DNA from: Roseomonas sp. CECT 9278
GTDB lineage: Bacteria > Pseudomonadota > Alphaproteobacteria > Acetobacterales > Acetobacteraceae
Length of the DNA stretch: 64,000 bases
Direction of reading: 5' to 3'
NCBI RefSeq assembly: GCF_918698155.1
Contig: NZ_CAKKLX010000004.1
Coordinates: 62,001-126,000 of the forward strand
In this document: positions 1-8,078 of the stretch, one piece after another
How the letters are laid out: each line of letters opens with the position of its first letter
How positions within the stretch are numbered: the first letter of the stretch is position 1
Made by a program: the position numbers and the translations under genes
The notes under the pieces: generated by a model
Databases searched by the model: none
What the model saw: only the letters and a program-made list of their open reading frames with translations
Told to the model about the DNA's origin: nothing

Positions 1-10
1 TGCCGTCTCC

Positions 11-39
11 GTGTTCCCCGCACGTGCGGGAAACTGCAA
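11..39 (+). CRISPR. Possible single degenerate type I-E CRISPR repeat at the window edge
   Basis: Positions 11-30 read like the first 20 bases of the widespread type I-E (E. coli-type) repeat, GTGTTCCCCGCACGTGCGGG, including the 14-base perfect palindrome at 17-30. The next nine bases differ from the usual GATGAACCG-like end. The last, leader-distal repeat of an array is often degenerate like this, so this may be the end of an array lying to the left. Only one copy is visible and there are no cas genes here; a chance palindrome or a plain hairpin remains possible. Confidence 0.33.
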
Positions 40-50
40 CAGGACTGTAG

Positions 51-69
51 CCCCCGGCCCCGCCGGGGG
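51..69. other. GC-rich perfect hairpin
   Basis: Inverted repeat CCCCCGGC (51-58) and GCCGGGGG (62-69) around a three-base loop. It lies beyond the clpP terminator when read leftwards and may back it up, or end a transcript coming from the left. There is no T run. Confidence 0.4.
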
Positions 70-78
70 AAAGTGAAA

Positions 79-105
79 GCCGCCCCGATGCCAGGCCGGG
101 GCGGC
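79..105 (-). terminator. Rho-independent terminator of clpP
   Basis: A 9-bp perfect stem, GCCGCCCCG (79-87) with CGGGGCGGC (97-105) around a 9-base loop, starts nine bases past the clpP stop. Read on the minus strand it is followed by TTTCACTTT, a usable if imperfect T tract. Confidence 0.65.
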
Positions 106-113
106 CAGGCGCA

Positions 114-764
114 TCACGCCTTCGTGGGTTCGGCCGAGGCCGGTATCGGGCGTTCCTCGACCACATGGTCCACCAGGCCGAAGTCGCGGGCCTCCTCGGC
201 GGACATGTAGCTGTCGCGGTCGAGCTTGCGCTCGATGGCCTCGATCGGCTGGCCGGTGTGCTTGACGTAAATCTCGTTCAGCCGCTGGCGCAGCTTCAGG
301 ATCTCGCGCGCCTGGATCTCGATGTCGGTCGCCTGGCCCTGCGCCCCGCCCGAGGGCTGGTGCACCATGATCCGGCTGTTGGGCAGCGCATAGCGCTTGG
401 CCTTGGCCCCGGCGCACAGCAGCAGCGAGCCCATCGACGCCGCCTGCCCGATGCACACCGTGCTGACCGGCGATCGGATGTACTGCATGGTGTCGTACAT
501 CGCGAGACCGGCCGAAACCACGCCGCCCGGAGAATTGATGTAGAAGGCGATGTCCTTGGACGGGTTCTCGGACTCGAGGAACAGCAGCTGCGCGCAGATC
601 AGCGACGAGACCTGGTCGAAGACCGGCCCGGTCAGGAAGATGATGCGTTCCTTCAGCAGGCGCGAATAGATGTCGAAGGCGCGCTCGCCCCGGGCGGTCT
701 GCTCGATGACCATCGGCACCAGGGTGTTGTTGTAGACTTCGACCGGGTCACGATCCCTGATCAT
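114..764 (-). CDS. clpP: ATP-dependent Clp protease proteolytic subunit ClpP
   Basis: ClpP forms the double-heptamer serine protease chamber that degrades unfolded proteins delivered by ClpX or ClpA in the cytoplasm. The 216-residue product has the usual length and the full triad: Ser110 in GQAASMG, His135 in MVHQPSGG and Asp184 in LDRDSYMSA. The start at 764 ([13 protein letters not shown]) is chosen over an upstream in-frame ATG at 857 because it matches the family start and follows an AAAGGAC ribosome site; the extra 31 residues of the longer frame are low-complexity. The next gene on this strand ends 115 bases upstream, so clpP probably has its own promoter. It is followed by a good hairpin terminator. 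ClpX is not in the window. Confidence 0.96.
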   Translation of the reverse strand: MIRDRDPVEVYNNTLVPMVIEQTARGERAFDIYSRLLKERIIFLTGPVFDQVSSLICAQLLFLESENPSKDIAFYINSPGGVVSAGLAMYDTMQYIRSPVSTVCIGQAASMGSLLLCAGAKAKRYALPNSRIMVHQPSGGAQGQATDIEIQAREILKLRQRLNEIYVKHTGQPIEAIERKLDRDSYMSAEEARDFGLVDHVVEERPIPASAEPTKA

Positions 765-878
765 GGAAATGTCCTTTCGTGGCGGCGGCGGCGAATCAGC
801 CCCGCCCGCTTCATGGCGAATGTGGGGCATCCCCCGCGGTCGCGAAAGCCCCGCCACCTGATCGTTCCGAAACCGCCC

Positions 879-1673
879 TCAGGCCGGGATATGCAGCACC
901 ATCCCGTCATGCCCGGGCTCGACCCCCGCCGGCAGGTTGGCCAGCAGCCATCCGTGGTCGAGGTCGGGGCCCATATGCGTGAGCACGGTGCGCCGCGGCT
1001 TGAGGATATCGACCCATTCCAGCACCTGGTCGAGGTTCGCATGCACCTTGTGGGGGCGCCGCTGGAAGCATCCCACCACCCAGGTATCCAGGCCGTGAAG
1101 GCGCGCGAGGCTTTCTGCGGGCAGGCGCACCAGGTCGGTCGAATAGGCGAAGCGCCCGATCCGCAGGCCCAGCGTGTCCATCACGGCATGGTCCTGACGA
1201 AAGGTCGCGACGCTGTGCCCGGCCATCTCCACCGTGTCGCCGGGGGCGAGCCAGACCGGTTCGATCGCCGGGCGGAAGAAATGCGGCGGGGTCGCCGGCA
1301 GGAAGGCGTAGTCGAAGCGCTGGCGGAGGATCGACAGCGTCCGTTCCATGCCGAAGGCCTCGATCGGGCGGCCGACCAGCCGGTTCAGGATGCGGATCTC
1401 GTCCAGCCCCATCACGTGGTCGGCATGGTCGTGGGTGTAGAGGACGGCATCCACCGCCGGCACCCCGCAGGCGAGCATCTGGCCGCGCAGGTCCGGCCCC
1501 GTATCGACCAGCAACCGCCCGGCACCGGCGCGCTCGACGATGATCGACGACCGCGTGCGGCGGTTCCGCGGGTCGGCTGGATCGCATTCGCCCCACCAGC
1601 CGCGGCCATCGGCACCGCCGATCTGCGGTACGCCGCCCGACGCCCCGCAGCCGAGAAGAGTGACGTTCAGCAA
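879..1673 (-). CDS. MBL-fold metal hydrolase, PhnP/RNase Z-like
   Basis: A 264-residue metallo-beta-lactamase-fold hydrolase. The H-x-H-x-D-H metal motif is at residues 81-86 (HDHADH), with further ligands in QDHAVMD, the STD segment and THMGPD near the C-terminus, so a two-metal site looks complete. The N-terminal LLGCGASGGVPQIG is typical of the PhnP-like branch (COG1235), which includes phosphoribosyl cyclic phosphodiesterases. There are no C-P lyase genes nearby, so the true substrate is unknown. It starts four bases after the tatD stop and is the last gene of the tmk-holB-metG-tatD-MBL operon, an arrangement common in alphaproteobacteria. Confidence 0.85.
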   Translation of the reverse strand: MLNVTLLGCGASGGVPQIGGADGRGWWGECDPADPRNRRTRSSIIVERAGAGRLLVDTGPDLRGQMLACGVPAVDAVLYTHDHADHVMGLDEIRILNRLVGRPIEAFGMERTLSILRQRFDYAFLPATPPHFFRPAIEPVWLAPGDTVEMAGHSVATFRQDHAVMDTLGLRIGRFAYSTDLVRLPAESLARLHGLDTWVVGCFQRRPHKVHANLDQVLEWVDILKPRRTVLTHMGPDLDHGWLLANLPAGVEPGHDGMVLHIPA

Positions 1674-1677
1674 GTGC

Positions 1678-2451
1678 CTAGGCCGCTTTCCTGAACAGGC
1701 GATGGAAGTTGGTGGTGGTCAGCGCCGCGACCTCCTCCGGCGACAGGCCACGGACCTCGCCGAGCACCTTCGCGGTATGCGCAACCATGGCCGGTTCGCA
1801 CCTCTTGCCACGAAAGGGCACGGGCGCGAGGTAGGGCGAATCGGTCTCCAGCAGCAGGCGATCGGCTGGAAGGTCGGCGGCGATCTCCCTGAATTCCTGG
1901 GATTTTGGGAAGGTAAGAATGCCGGAGAAGGAGACATAGCCGCCCATCTCGACCGACTGCTCGGCCAGCGCGCGGCCGCTGCTGAAGCAGTGCAGCAGGA
2001 AGTCGAAGGGGCCGCCGGCCGCGCGTTCCTCGCGCAGGATCGCCAGGATGTCGTCATCCGCCTGGCGGGCATGGATGCACAGCGGCAGGCCGGCGAGGCG
2101 GGCGGCGCGGATGTGGCGGCGGAAGTTCTCCGCCTGCGCGTCGCGCGGGGCCTTGTCGTAGAAATAATCCAGGCCGGATTCGCCGATGCCGATGATGCGC
2201 GGGTGGTCGGCCTCGGCGGCGATCTCCTCGGGCGTGGGCAGCGGCCCCTCGCCGGCATTGTGCGGGTGGATGCCGATGGTGCCCCAGACCTCGGGGTGGC
2301 GCTCGGCCAGTTCCTTGACCTTGGCGGCCTGGGACATCCGCACGCCGATGGTGACCATGCGCTCGACCCCGGCGTTCTTCGCGCGGGCGATCAGGTCGAA
2401 GACCTCGGCATCCTCGGAGTGGTCGAGGTGGCAGTGGCTGTCGATCAGCAT
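1678..2451 (-). CDS. tatD: TatD family metal-dependent deoxyribonuclease
   Basis: A TIM-barrel metal-dependent hydrolase of 257 residues. It has the N-terminal HCH metal site (His6, His8 in DSHCHLD), GIGESGLDYFYDK with the glutamate ligand, CIHAR and LLHCFSSG histidines, and the C-terminal LLETDSPYLAP with the conserved Asp. TatD-type enzymes (TatD, YcfH, YjjV) act as 3'-5' DNA exonucleases or clear damaged nucleic acids. Next to metG it corresponds to the YcfH-type gene found beside holB/tmk in many bacteria. Its ATG overlaps the metG stop by one base (TGATG), so translation is coupled. Confidence 0.9.
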   Translation of the reverse strand: MLIDSHCHLDHSEDAEVFDLIARAKNAGVERMVTIGVRMSQAAKVKELAERHPEVWGTIGIHPHNAGEGPLPTPEEIAAEADHPRIIGIGESGLDYFYDKAPRDAQAENFRRHIRAARLAGLPLCIHARQADDDILAILREERAAGGPFDFLLHCFSSGRALAEQSVEMGGYVSFSGILTFPKSQEFREIAADLPADRLLLETDSPYLAPVPFRGKRCEPAMVAHTAKVLGEVRGLSPEEVAALTTTNFHRLFRKAA

Positions 2452-4091
2452 CAGGCGGCGGCCAGGTCGATCTTGCGGAACAGCGGGGCGGGGGGTGGGA
2501 GGGGCGTTCCATCGGCCAGCGGTGTAGCGAGAGCGGCAAAGTCTCGCGCGTCTGTTGGAACGCCAAGTTGGTCGAGCAGGGCGGACATCGTCTCGGGCAT
2601 GAATGGCTGCAGCACCGTCGCATATGCACGAAGCGCCGTGTGTAGGTGCCGCAGTACTGCGGCCATACGCACGGGATCGGTCTTCTTCAACGCCCAGGGC
2701 GCGCGTTGCGTGATGTATGCATTCGCATCACGGACAAGCCCGAAAACGACCTCCAGCGCGCTATGAAATTGCTGTGCATCCAATTCCACGGCCACGCGCG
2801 CAGGCAGATTCGCGAGTTGTCCAACCAATGGATGTGGCGGGTCCGATGGCGTCAGGGAATTGCTACCGAGGATCAGGCCCATCGGCGAAAGCAACTGGCG
2901 GTCGGAAGCATCGACGTCTCCGCTAGGTAGCCGCCCTTCGCAATTCCGCTGGATCAGCGACAGCACCCGGTTCGCCAAATTCCCCAGCGCATCCGCCAGC
3001 TCCCCGTTCAGCCGGTTCACCAGCGCCTTGCGCGAGAAATCCCCATCCTGCCCGAACGGCACCTCCCGCAGCAGGAAGTAGCGCACGGCGTCGAGCCCGA
3101 ATTCCTCCACCAGCGCGACAGGGTCGATCACGTTGCCCAGCGACTTGCTGATCTTCTGCCCTTCATTCGTCCACCAGCCATGGGCGAAGACCCGCCGCGG
3201 CGCCGGCAGCCCGGCCGCCAGCAGGAAGGCCGGCCAATAGATCGTGTGGAACCGCACGATATCCTTGCCGACGAACTGCACATCCGCCGGCCAGAACCGC
3301 CAGCGCGGCGCGGTCGTGTCGGGAAAGCCCGCCGCGGTGATGTAGTTGGCCAGCGCATCCAGCCACACATACATCACATGCGCCTCGTCGCCCGGCACCT
3401 TCACCCCCCAGGTGAAGGAGGTGCGGGACACCGACAGGTCGAGCTTCGGCGAGCCTTCCCCGAAATCCTTCAGCCCCTGCTGGATGAAGGCGCGCACCTC
3501 GTTGCGGCGGCTCTCGGGCAGGATCTCGATGCGGTCAGGATGGCCCTCGGGCAGGTCGTAGCGCTCCAGCAGGACCTTCAGCCACTTCGACAGCCGGAAG
3601 AAATAGGACGGCTCGCGCACCCACTCCACCGGCGCACCGGACGGGGCGTATTTCACGCCGTCGCGCTCGGTCAGTTCGTCCGGGCCGTAGAAGGCTTCAT
3701 CGCGAACGGCGTACCAGCCCTCGTAGTCACCGAGGTAGATCTCGCCGCGCTCGGCCAGCACCTTCCACAGCGCGACGCAGGCCGCCTTGTGGCGCGGCTC
3801 GGTGGTGCGGATGAAATCGTCGTTCGAGAAACCCATCACCGCCGTCAGGTCGCGGAAGGCCTGGCTGACGCGGTCGGTGAAGGCCTGCGGGTCCTCCCCG
3901 GCATCCTGCGCCGCCTTTTCGACCTTCTGGCCGTGCTCGTCCGTGCCGGTCAGGAAGAACACCTCGTGCCCGTCCAGCCGCTTGAACCGCGCCAGCACGT
4001 CGGCCGCGAGCGAGGTGTACGCATGCCCGATATGGGGCTTGTCGTTCACGTAGTAGATCGGCGTGGTGGTGTAGATCGCTGGCTTCGCCAT
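2451..4091 (-). CDS. metG: Methionyl-tRNA synthetase
   Basis: Charges tRNA-Met with methionine. The 546-residue class I synthetase has the HIGH signature as HIGH at residues 20-23 (PHIGHAY) and the second catalytic motif KISKS at 313-317. It ends without the EMAP-like C-terminal dimerisation domain, as is common for the shorter alphaproteobacterial form. Residues about 385-523 (DNA about 2520-2935) are oddly encoded: more A and T at third positions and less regular codons than the rest of the gene and its neighbours. The same region holds an unusual loop, SPMGLILGSNSLTPSDPPHP, just after the anticodon-domain start. The frame stays open and the fold motifs continue, so the gene should be functional. 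It lies 31 bases downstream of holB. Confidence 0.95.
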   Translation of the reverse strand: MAKPAIYTTTPIYYVNDKPHIGHAYTSLAADVLARFKRLDGHEVFFLTGTDEHGQKVEKAAQDAGEDPQAFTDRVSQAFRDLTAVMGFSNDDFIRTTEPRHKAACVALWKVLAERGEIYLGDYEGWYAVRDEAFYGPDELTERDGVKYAPSGAPVEWVREPSYFFRLSKWLKVLLERYDLPEGHPDRIEILPESRRNEVRAFIQQGLKDFGEGSPKLDLSVSRTSFTWGVKVPGDEAHVMYVWLDALANYITAAGFPDTTAPRWRFWPADVQFVGKDIVRFHTIYWPAFLLAAGLPAPRRVFAHGWWTNEGQKISKSLGNVIDPVALVEEFGLDAVRYFLLREVPFGQDGDFSRKALVNRLNGELADALGNLANRVLSLIQRNCEGRLPSGDVDASDRQLLSPMGLILGSNSLTPSDPPHPLVGQLANLPARVAVELDAQQFHSALEVVFGLVRDANAYITQRAPWALKKTDPVRMAAVLRHLHTALRAYATVLQPFMPETMSALLDQLGVPTDARDFAALATPLADGTPLPPPAPLFRKIDLAAA

Positions 4092-4122
4092 GGGCTGTCC
4101 GGTGCTGGTTCGGACGCCCCGT

Positions 4123-5124
4123 TCAGGGCCGCGCGAGCCAGGACAGGCCCGTGAGCACCGCCTGCTTGCGGTCGAGATTCAACCGCTCGGTGTCGTCCGC
4201 AAGGTCGCCGAGCCTATCCCACAGGCCCGCCCACACGGCAAGCGGATGGCGGGCCAGCCAGGGCGCCGCCGCGCGCCCGCGCGCCGCATCGCGCAAGCCC
4301 GCCGCGATCGCGCCGCGCAGCAGCCCCATGAAGATTCCGAAGGCACCACCCGTGCGGTCCGCCGCCAGCTTGTCCGCCAGCGCGTGGTCGCGCGGTGGTT
4401 CCGGCTTCGCCAGCGCCGCCAGGCTGGCCTCCACCATGGCCTGCAATTCCAACCCGCCGGCCTCGGCCAGCGCCACCGCGCGGCCGGGCGCGCCATCGGC
4501 CAGGTCTGCCAATCGCACCCGCGCATCGCCCGGCATGTCCGGCAGCAGACGCGCCAGCAGCGCGGTCATCTCCGCCGCGCCCAGCGGATTCAAATCCAGC
4601 CGACGGCAGCGGCTGCGGATGGTCGGCAGAAGCTTCTGCGGTGCGGCGCAGACCAGCAGCAGCACGGTCTTCGGCGGCGGCTCCTCCAGCGTCTTCAGCA
4701 AGGTGTTCTGCACCGCGGCCTGGTCGGCGCGCTCGGCCTCGTCCATCACCACCACGCGCCAGCCGCCCTCGGCCGCGGTCTGGGTCAGGAAGCGCACCGC
4801 GTCCTTGGCGTCGTCCACGCGCAGGATACGCTTCACGCCGCGCTCGCCGGTATTGGGTTCCAGCGCGAAGCAATCGGCATGGGTATCGGCCGCCACGCGG
4901 CGGAACACCGCGGAGGCCGGGTCCACCTCCAGCGGCGTTGCCCCCTCCGGCATCCCCGCCAGCAGCCAGCGCGCGAAGCGCCAGGCGAGCGTCGCCTTGC
5001 CGATCCCCGGCGCGCCGCAGATCAGCCAGGCATGGTGCAGCCGGCCCGATCGCGCCGCGGCTTCCAGCGCGCGCGCCGCCGCGTCATGGCCGACCAGGTC
5101 GGGATTGGCGCGCGGTTCGATCAC
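4123..5124 (-). CDS. holB: DNA polymerase III subunit delta prime
   Basis: The delta-prime subunit of the clamp loader helps open and load the sliding clamp during replication. The 333-residue AAA+ protein has Walker A GAPGIGKA at 37-44, a Walker B-like VVVMDEAE at 124-131 and the conserved SRC motif at 171-173, whose arginine reaches into the neighbouring subunit's ATP site. Start at 5124 overlaps the tmk stop in an ATGA, so the two are coupled. tmk-holB-metG-tatD is one of the best conserved orders in alphaproteobacteria. Confidence 0.93.
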   Translation of the reverse strand: MIEPRANPDLVGHDAAARALEAAARSGRLHHAWLICGAPGIGKATLAWRFARWLLAGMPEGATPLEVDPASAVFRRVAADTHADCFALEPNTGERGVKRILRVDDAKDAVRFLTQTAAEGGWRVVVMDEAERADQAAVQNTLLKTLEEPPPKTVLLLVCAAPQKLLPTIRSRCRRLDLNPLGAAEMTALLARLLPDMPGDARVRLADLADGAPGRAVALAEAGGLELQAMVEASLAALAKPEPPRDHALADKLAADRTGGAFGIFMGLLRGAIAAGLRDAARGRAAAPWLARHPLAVWAGLWDRLGDLADDTERLNLDRKQAVLTGLSWLARP

Positions 5125-5750
5125 GCGAGCCGCACGCCCAGCCGAGCCGCCACCGCGGCACCGATCGCGGCGGCCACCGCATCCGCCCCGTCCGCCGCAT
5201 CGATCACGGCGCAGCGTGCTGGCTCATCCGCGGCGATGCGCAGGAAGCCGGCGCGAACCGCCGCATGGAACGCCAGCCCCATGCGTTCGTAGCGGTCCGC
5301 CCCCGACCGCGCCGCCGCGCGCGCCATGCCGGCGTCGGGCGGCAGGTCCAGCACCAGGGTCAGGTCCGGCGCGAAACCCTCCAGCGCCAGGCCCGCCAGG
5401 CCGGCCCAGACCTCGCGCGCCAGCCCCTGCGCGCCCTGGTAGGAGAGAGTCGAATCCGCGAAGCGATCGCACACCACCCAGCCGCCGGCATCGAGGAACG
5501 GAAGGATCACCCGCACCACATGCTCGCGGCGCGCGGCGAACATCATCATCGCCTCGGCCACCGGGTCCCAGGGGCCATGGCCCAGCAGCAGGGCGCGGAT
5601 GCGCTCCGCCCCCGGCGTGCCGCCCGGCTCGCGCGATCGCAGCACTGGCCGGCCGGTCGCCGCCAGGGCCGCGGCCAGCCGCCGCGCCTGGGTGGACTTC
5701 CCCGCCCCCTCGCCGCCTTCCAGCGTGATGAACCGACCGCGTTCCGCCAT
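5121..5750 (-). CDS. tmk: Thymidylate kinase
   Basis: Phosphorylates dTMP to dTDP in dTTP synthesis. The 209-residue protein has the P-loop EGGEGAGKST at 11-20, the DR(Y/F) segment CDRFADSTLSYQG that binds dTMP, and a lid region with arginines. Its length is normal for the family. It is the first gene of the leftward operon; the 115-base gap to radC carries the promoters for both directions. The adjacent AT-rich stretch 5824-5850 is unusual for this genome. Confidence 0.95.
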   Translation of the reverse strand: MAERGRFITLEGGEGAGKSTQARRLAAALAATGRPVLRSREPGGTPGAERIRALLLGHGPWDPVAEAMMMFAARREHVVRVILPFLDAGGWVVCDRFADSTLSYQGAQGLAREVWAGLAGLALEGFAPDLTLVLDLPPDAGMARAAARSGADRYERMGLAFHAAVRAGFLRIAADEPARCAVIDAADGADAVAAAIGAAVAARLGVRLA

Positions 5751-5807
5751 GCCAGGGGTGTGGCGTCACGCCGCGACGACGTCAAACGCGCGACCCTGCG
5801 CGATCGC

Positions 5808-5838
5808 TTGCAAGCTCTGGCGGAACAATAAATTATTG
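5808..5838 (+). promoter_or_regulatory. Possible radC promoter with an overlapping 13-bp palindrome
   Basis: TTGCAA (5808-5813) and AATTAT (5831-5836) are 17 bases apart, a fair -35/-10 pair for a general sigma factor. CAATAA-A-TTATTG (5826-5838) is a perfect inverted repeat over the -10 element and could be an operator. The block is the most AT-rich in this part of the window. No SOS-type LexA box of the alphaproteobacterial GTTC-N7-GTTC form is seen. Confidence 0.4.
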
Positions 5839-5865
5839 GTTGATATATAGATCGGAGATACAGCC

Positions 5866-6720
5866 ATGTGGTTCAAGCGACCGCCTGGCGACCCCAGCCC
5901 GGAGCCCGACCGCCCGAAGCCCGACGGCTTCGCCGAGGCCCCGACCCGCTGGGCTCCGCCCGAACCTCCGCCGCGCGAGGATGACGACCGCGGCTACAGC
6001 CACCGCGCCCCGGTCCCGCCGCCCGATCGCGGCGACGTGCCCTTCCCCCATACCGGTCCCATCGGCCATCGCAGCCGGATGCGCGACCGGTTGCTCGACC
6101 GCGGGCCGGATTCCCTCGCCGACTACGAAATGCTCGAGATGCTGCTGTTCTTCGCCTTCAAGACCGGCGACACCAAGCCGCTCGCGAAGTCGCTGATCAA
6201 CCGCTACGGCAGCTTCGCCGCGGTGCTGGCCGCGCCGGTACCGCAGCTCATGGCGACGCGCGGCATCGGGCCGCATGCGGTGGCGGCGATCAAGCTGGTG
6301 CAGGCCTCCGCGCTGCGCCTCGCGCGTGCCGAGGCCGCCGAGAAGCCGGTGCTGAACAACTGGGACCGGCTGATGGACTACCTGCATGCGGTGATGGCGC
6401 GCGAAAGGGTCGAGCAGTTCCGCATCCTGTTCCTGGATACCAAGAACCGCCTGCTGGCCGACGAGCCGCAGGCGCGCGGCACGGTGAACCACACGCCGGT
6501 CTATCCGCGCGAGGTGGTGAAGCGCGCGCTCGAGCTGCACGCCACCGCATTGCTGCTGGTGCACAACCACCCCTCGGGCGACCCCACCCCCTCGCGCGAG
6601 GATGTCGAGATGACGGCCGAGGTGAAGAAGGCCGCCGCCGTGCTGTCCATCGTGGTGCATGACCACGTGATCATCGGCAATGGGCGCGTGTTCTCGTTCC
6701 GGCGGGAGGGGTTGCTCTAG
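5866..6720 (+). CDS. radC: RadC family JAMM/MPN+ domain protein
   Basis: A 284-residue UPF0758 protein with an N-terminal helix-hairpin-helix-like segment (about 85-160) and a C-terminal JAMM metalloprotease-like domain. The zinc motif is His233, His235, Ser243 and Asp246 in HNHPSGDPTPSRED. Despite its name, a role in DNA repair is not established, and the biochemical role is unknown. The first 60 residues are proline-rich and look disordered; they exceed the usual family length. ATG 5866 follows CGGAGATACAGCC. The gene runs opposite to both neighbours and its stop overlaps the dacA stop by four bases, so it interrupts the dacA-tmk order seen in related genomes. Confidence 0.9.
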   Translation: MWFKRPPGDPSPEPDRPKPDGFAEAPTRWAPPEPPPREDDDRGYSHRAPVPPPDRGDVPFPHTGPIGHRSRMRDRLLDRGPDSLADYEMLEMLLFFAFKTGDTKPLAKSLINRYGSFAAVLAAPVPQLMATRGIGPHAVAAIKLVQASALRLARAEAAEKPVLNNWDRLMDYLHAVMARERVEQFRILFLDTKNRLLADEPQARGTVNHTPVYPREVVKRALELHATALLLVHNHPSGDPTPSREDVEMTAEVKKAAAVLSIVVHDHVIIGNGRVFSFRREGLL

Positions 6721-7922
6721 CTGCCGAAGACCAGCCGGCTCACCACCGCCGGGATGCGCGACACGATGCCCAGGCGCTCGACATCCGCCCCCGCCATCAG
6801 CGGCACTTCCAGCTGCGGCACGCCCTGCCCGCCCACGATCATGGTGCCGATGGTCTGCCCGCGCGCCACCGGCGCGGTCAGCGGTGCCTCGTAGCGCAGG
6901 CGCACCTGCAGGCGAGACCGCCATTGCCGCGGCAGGGTCAGGACCAGGTCGCGCCCGCCCACCATCGGCACGCGGTTGCGCTCGCCCAGGTAGACCGGCA
7001 CGTCCTCGATGGTGTCCTGGGCGCGGAACAGCACCACCGCCTCGAACTCGCGGAAGGCCCACTCCATCAGGCGCTCGCTCTCCTCGGCGCGGGCGCGCAT
7101 GGTCGGCAGGCCGTTGATCACCAGGATCACGCGGCGATCGCCGCGCTTGGCGCTGCCGGTCAGGCCATAGCCCGCTTCTTCCGTGTGCCCGGTCTTGAGC
7201 CCATCCGCGCCGGCCACGCGCGCCAGCAGCGGGTTGCGGTTCTCCTGGCTGATGTTGCCGAAGCGGAAGGCGCGCTCGTTGTAGTAGCCGTAGTATTCGG
7301 GGAAATCCTGGATGATCCGGCGCGCCAGGATCGCCAGGTCGCGCGCCGTCATGCGGTGCTCGGGGTCGGGCCAGCCGGTGGAATTGCGGAAATTGCTGTT
7401 CTGCAGGCCGATGCGCCGGGCGGTCTCGTTCATCAGCTCGGCGAATTGCTGTTCGCTGCCGCTGATCGCCTCCGCCAGCACGATGCAGGCATCGTTGCCC
7501 GACTGCACGATGACGCCGCGGATCAGGTCCTCGACCTTGATCTGCGAGCCCAGCTCCACGAACATCTTGGACCCGCCCATGCGCCAGGCGCGCTCGCTGA
7601 CCGGCAGCGTCTGGTCGAGCTGGAGCTGCCCGGCCTTCAGCTTCTCGAACACCACGTACATCGTCATCAGCTTCGACATCGACGATGGAGGCATGAGCTG
7701 GTCGGCGCTCTTCTCGAGCAGCACCGCGCCGGTCGCGAAATCGACCACCAGCGCCTGGCGCGCGCCGACATCCACGGGCCCGAGCGGCGTATCGGCCGGC
7801 GCGCCGGCCGGGCGCGTCGGGCCGGGCGCGCGGCGGCCCTGCTGCGGGCGCCCCTGCGCCAGCGCGGGGCCCGCGAGCACCGCGCCCATGGCGCCCCCCA
7901 GCAGCGTGCGACGGTCGGTCAT
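6717..7922 (-). CDS. dacA: D-alanyl-D-alanine carboxypeptidase (penicillin-binding protein 5/6 type)
   Basis: Trims the terminal D-Ala from peptidoglycan pentapeptides in the periplasm. The 401-residue S11 peptidase has a signal peptide with an RR pair (TDRRTLLGG, cleavage likely after ALAQ at about 23) and all three active-site motifs: Ser81-x-x-Lys84, SGN at 141-143 and KTG at 243-245. The C-terminal part, about 290-390, fits the beta-rich PBP5 C-terminal domain. A Pro/Arg/Gly-rich linker separates the signal from the catalytic domain. It lies downstream of mltB-rlpA on the same strand and belongs with them functionally. Which dac paralogue it is cannot be decided from this window. Confidence 0.92.
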   Translation of the reverse strand: MTDRRTLLGGAMGAVLAGPALAQGRPQQGRRAPGPTRPAGAPADTPLGPVDVGARQALVVDFATGAVLLEKSADQLMPPSSMSKLMTMYVVFEKLKAGQLQLDQTLPVSERAWRMGGSKMFVELGSQIKVEDLIRGVIVQSGNDACIVLAEAISGSEQQFAELMNETARRIGLQNSNFRNSTGWPDPEHRMTARDLAILARRIIQDFPEYYGYYNERAFRFGNISQENRNPLLARVAGADGLKTGHTEEAGYGLTGSAKRGDRRVILVINGLPTMRARAEESERLMEWAFREFEAVVLFRAQDTIEDVPVYLGERNRVPMVGGRDLVLTLPRQWRSRLQVRLRYEAPLTAPVARGQTIGTMIVGGQGVPQLEVPLMAGADVERLGIVSRIPAVVSRLVFGS

Positions 7923-8078
7923 CGGCAGGTCTTTCGCGATTCGGCAGGCATGCCATACCGGTAGGGCCTGCGCGTGGGCGAATCAACGCAAACGCCTGCC
8001 GGCACGGCGCGCAGGGGCGACGGGATCGCCACGCGCGCGGCGGATGCCGGCGCCGGCCAGCCGCCCGGATGGCCTGCG

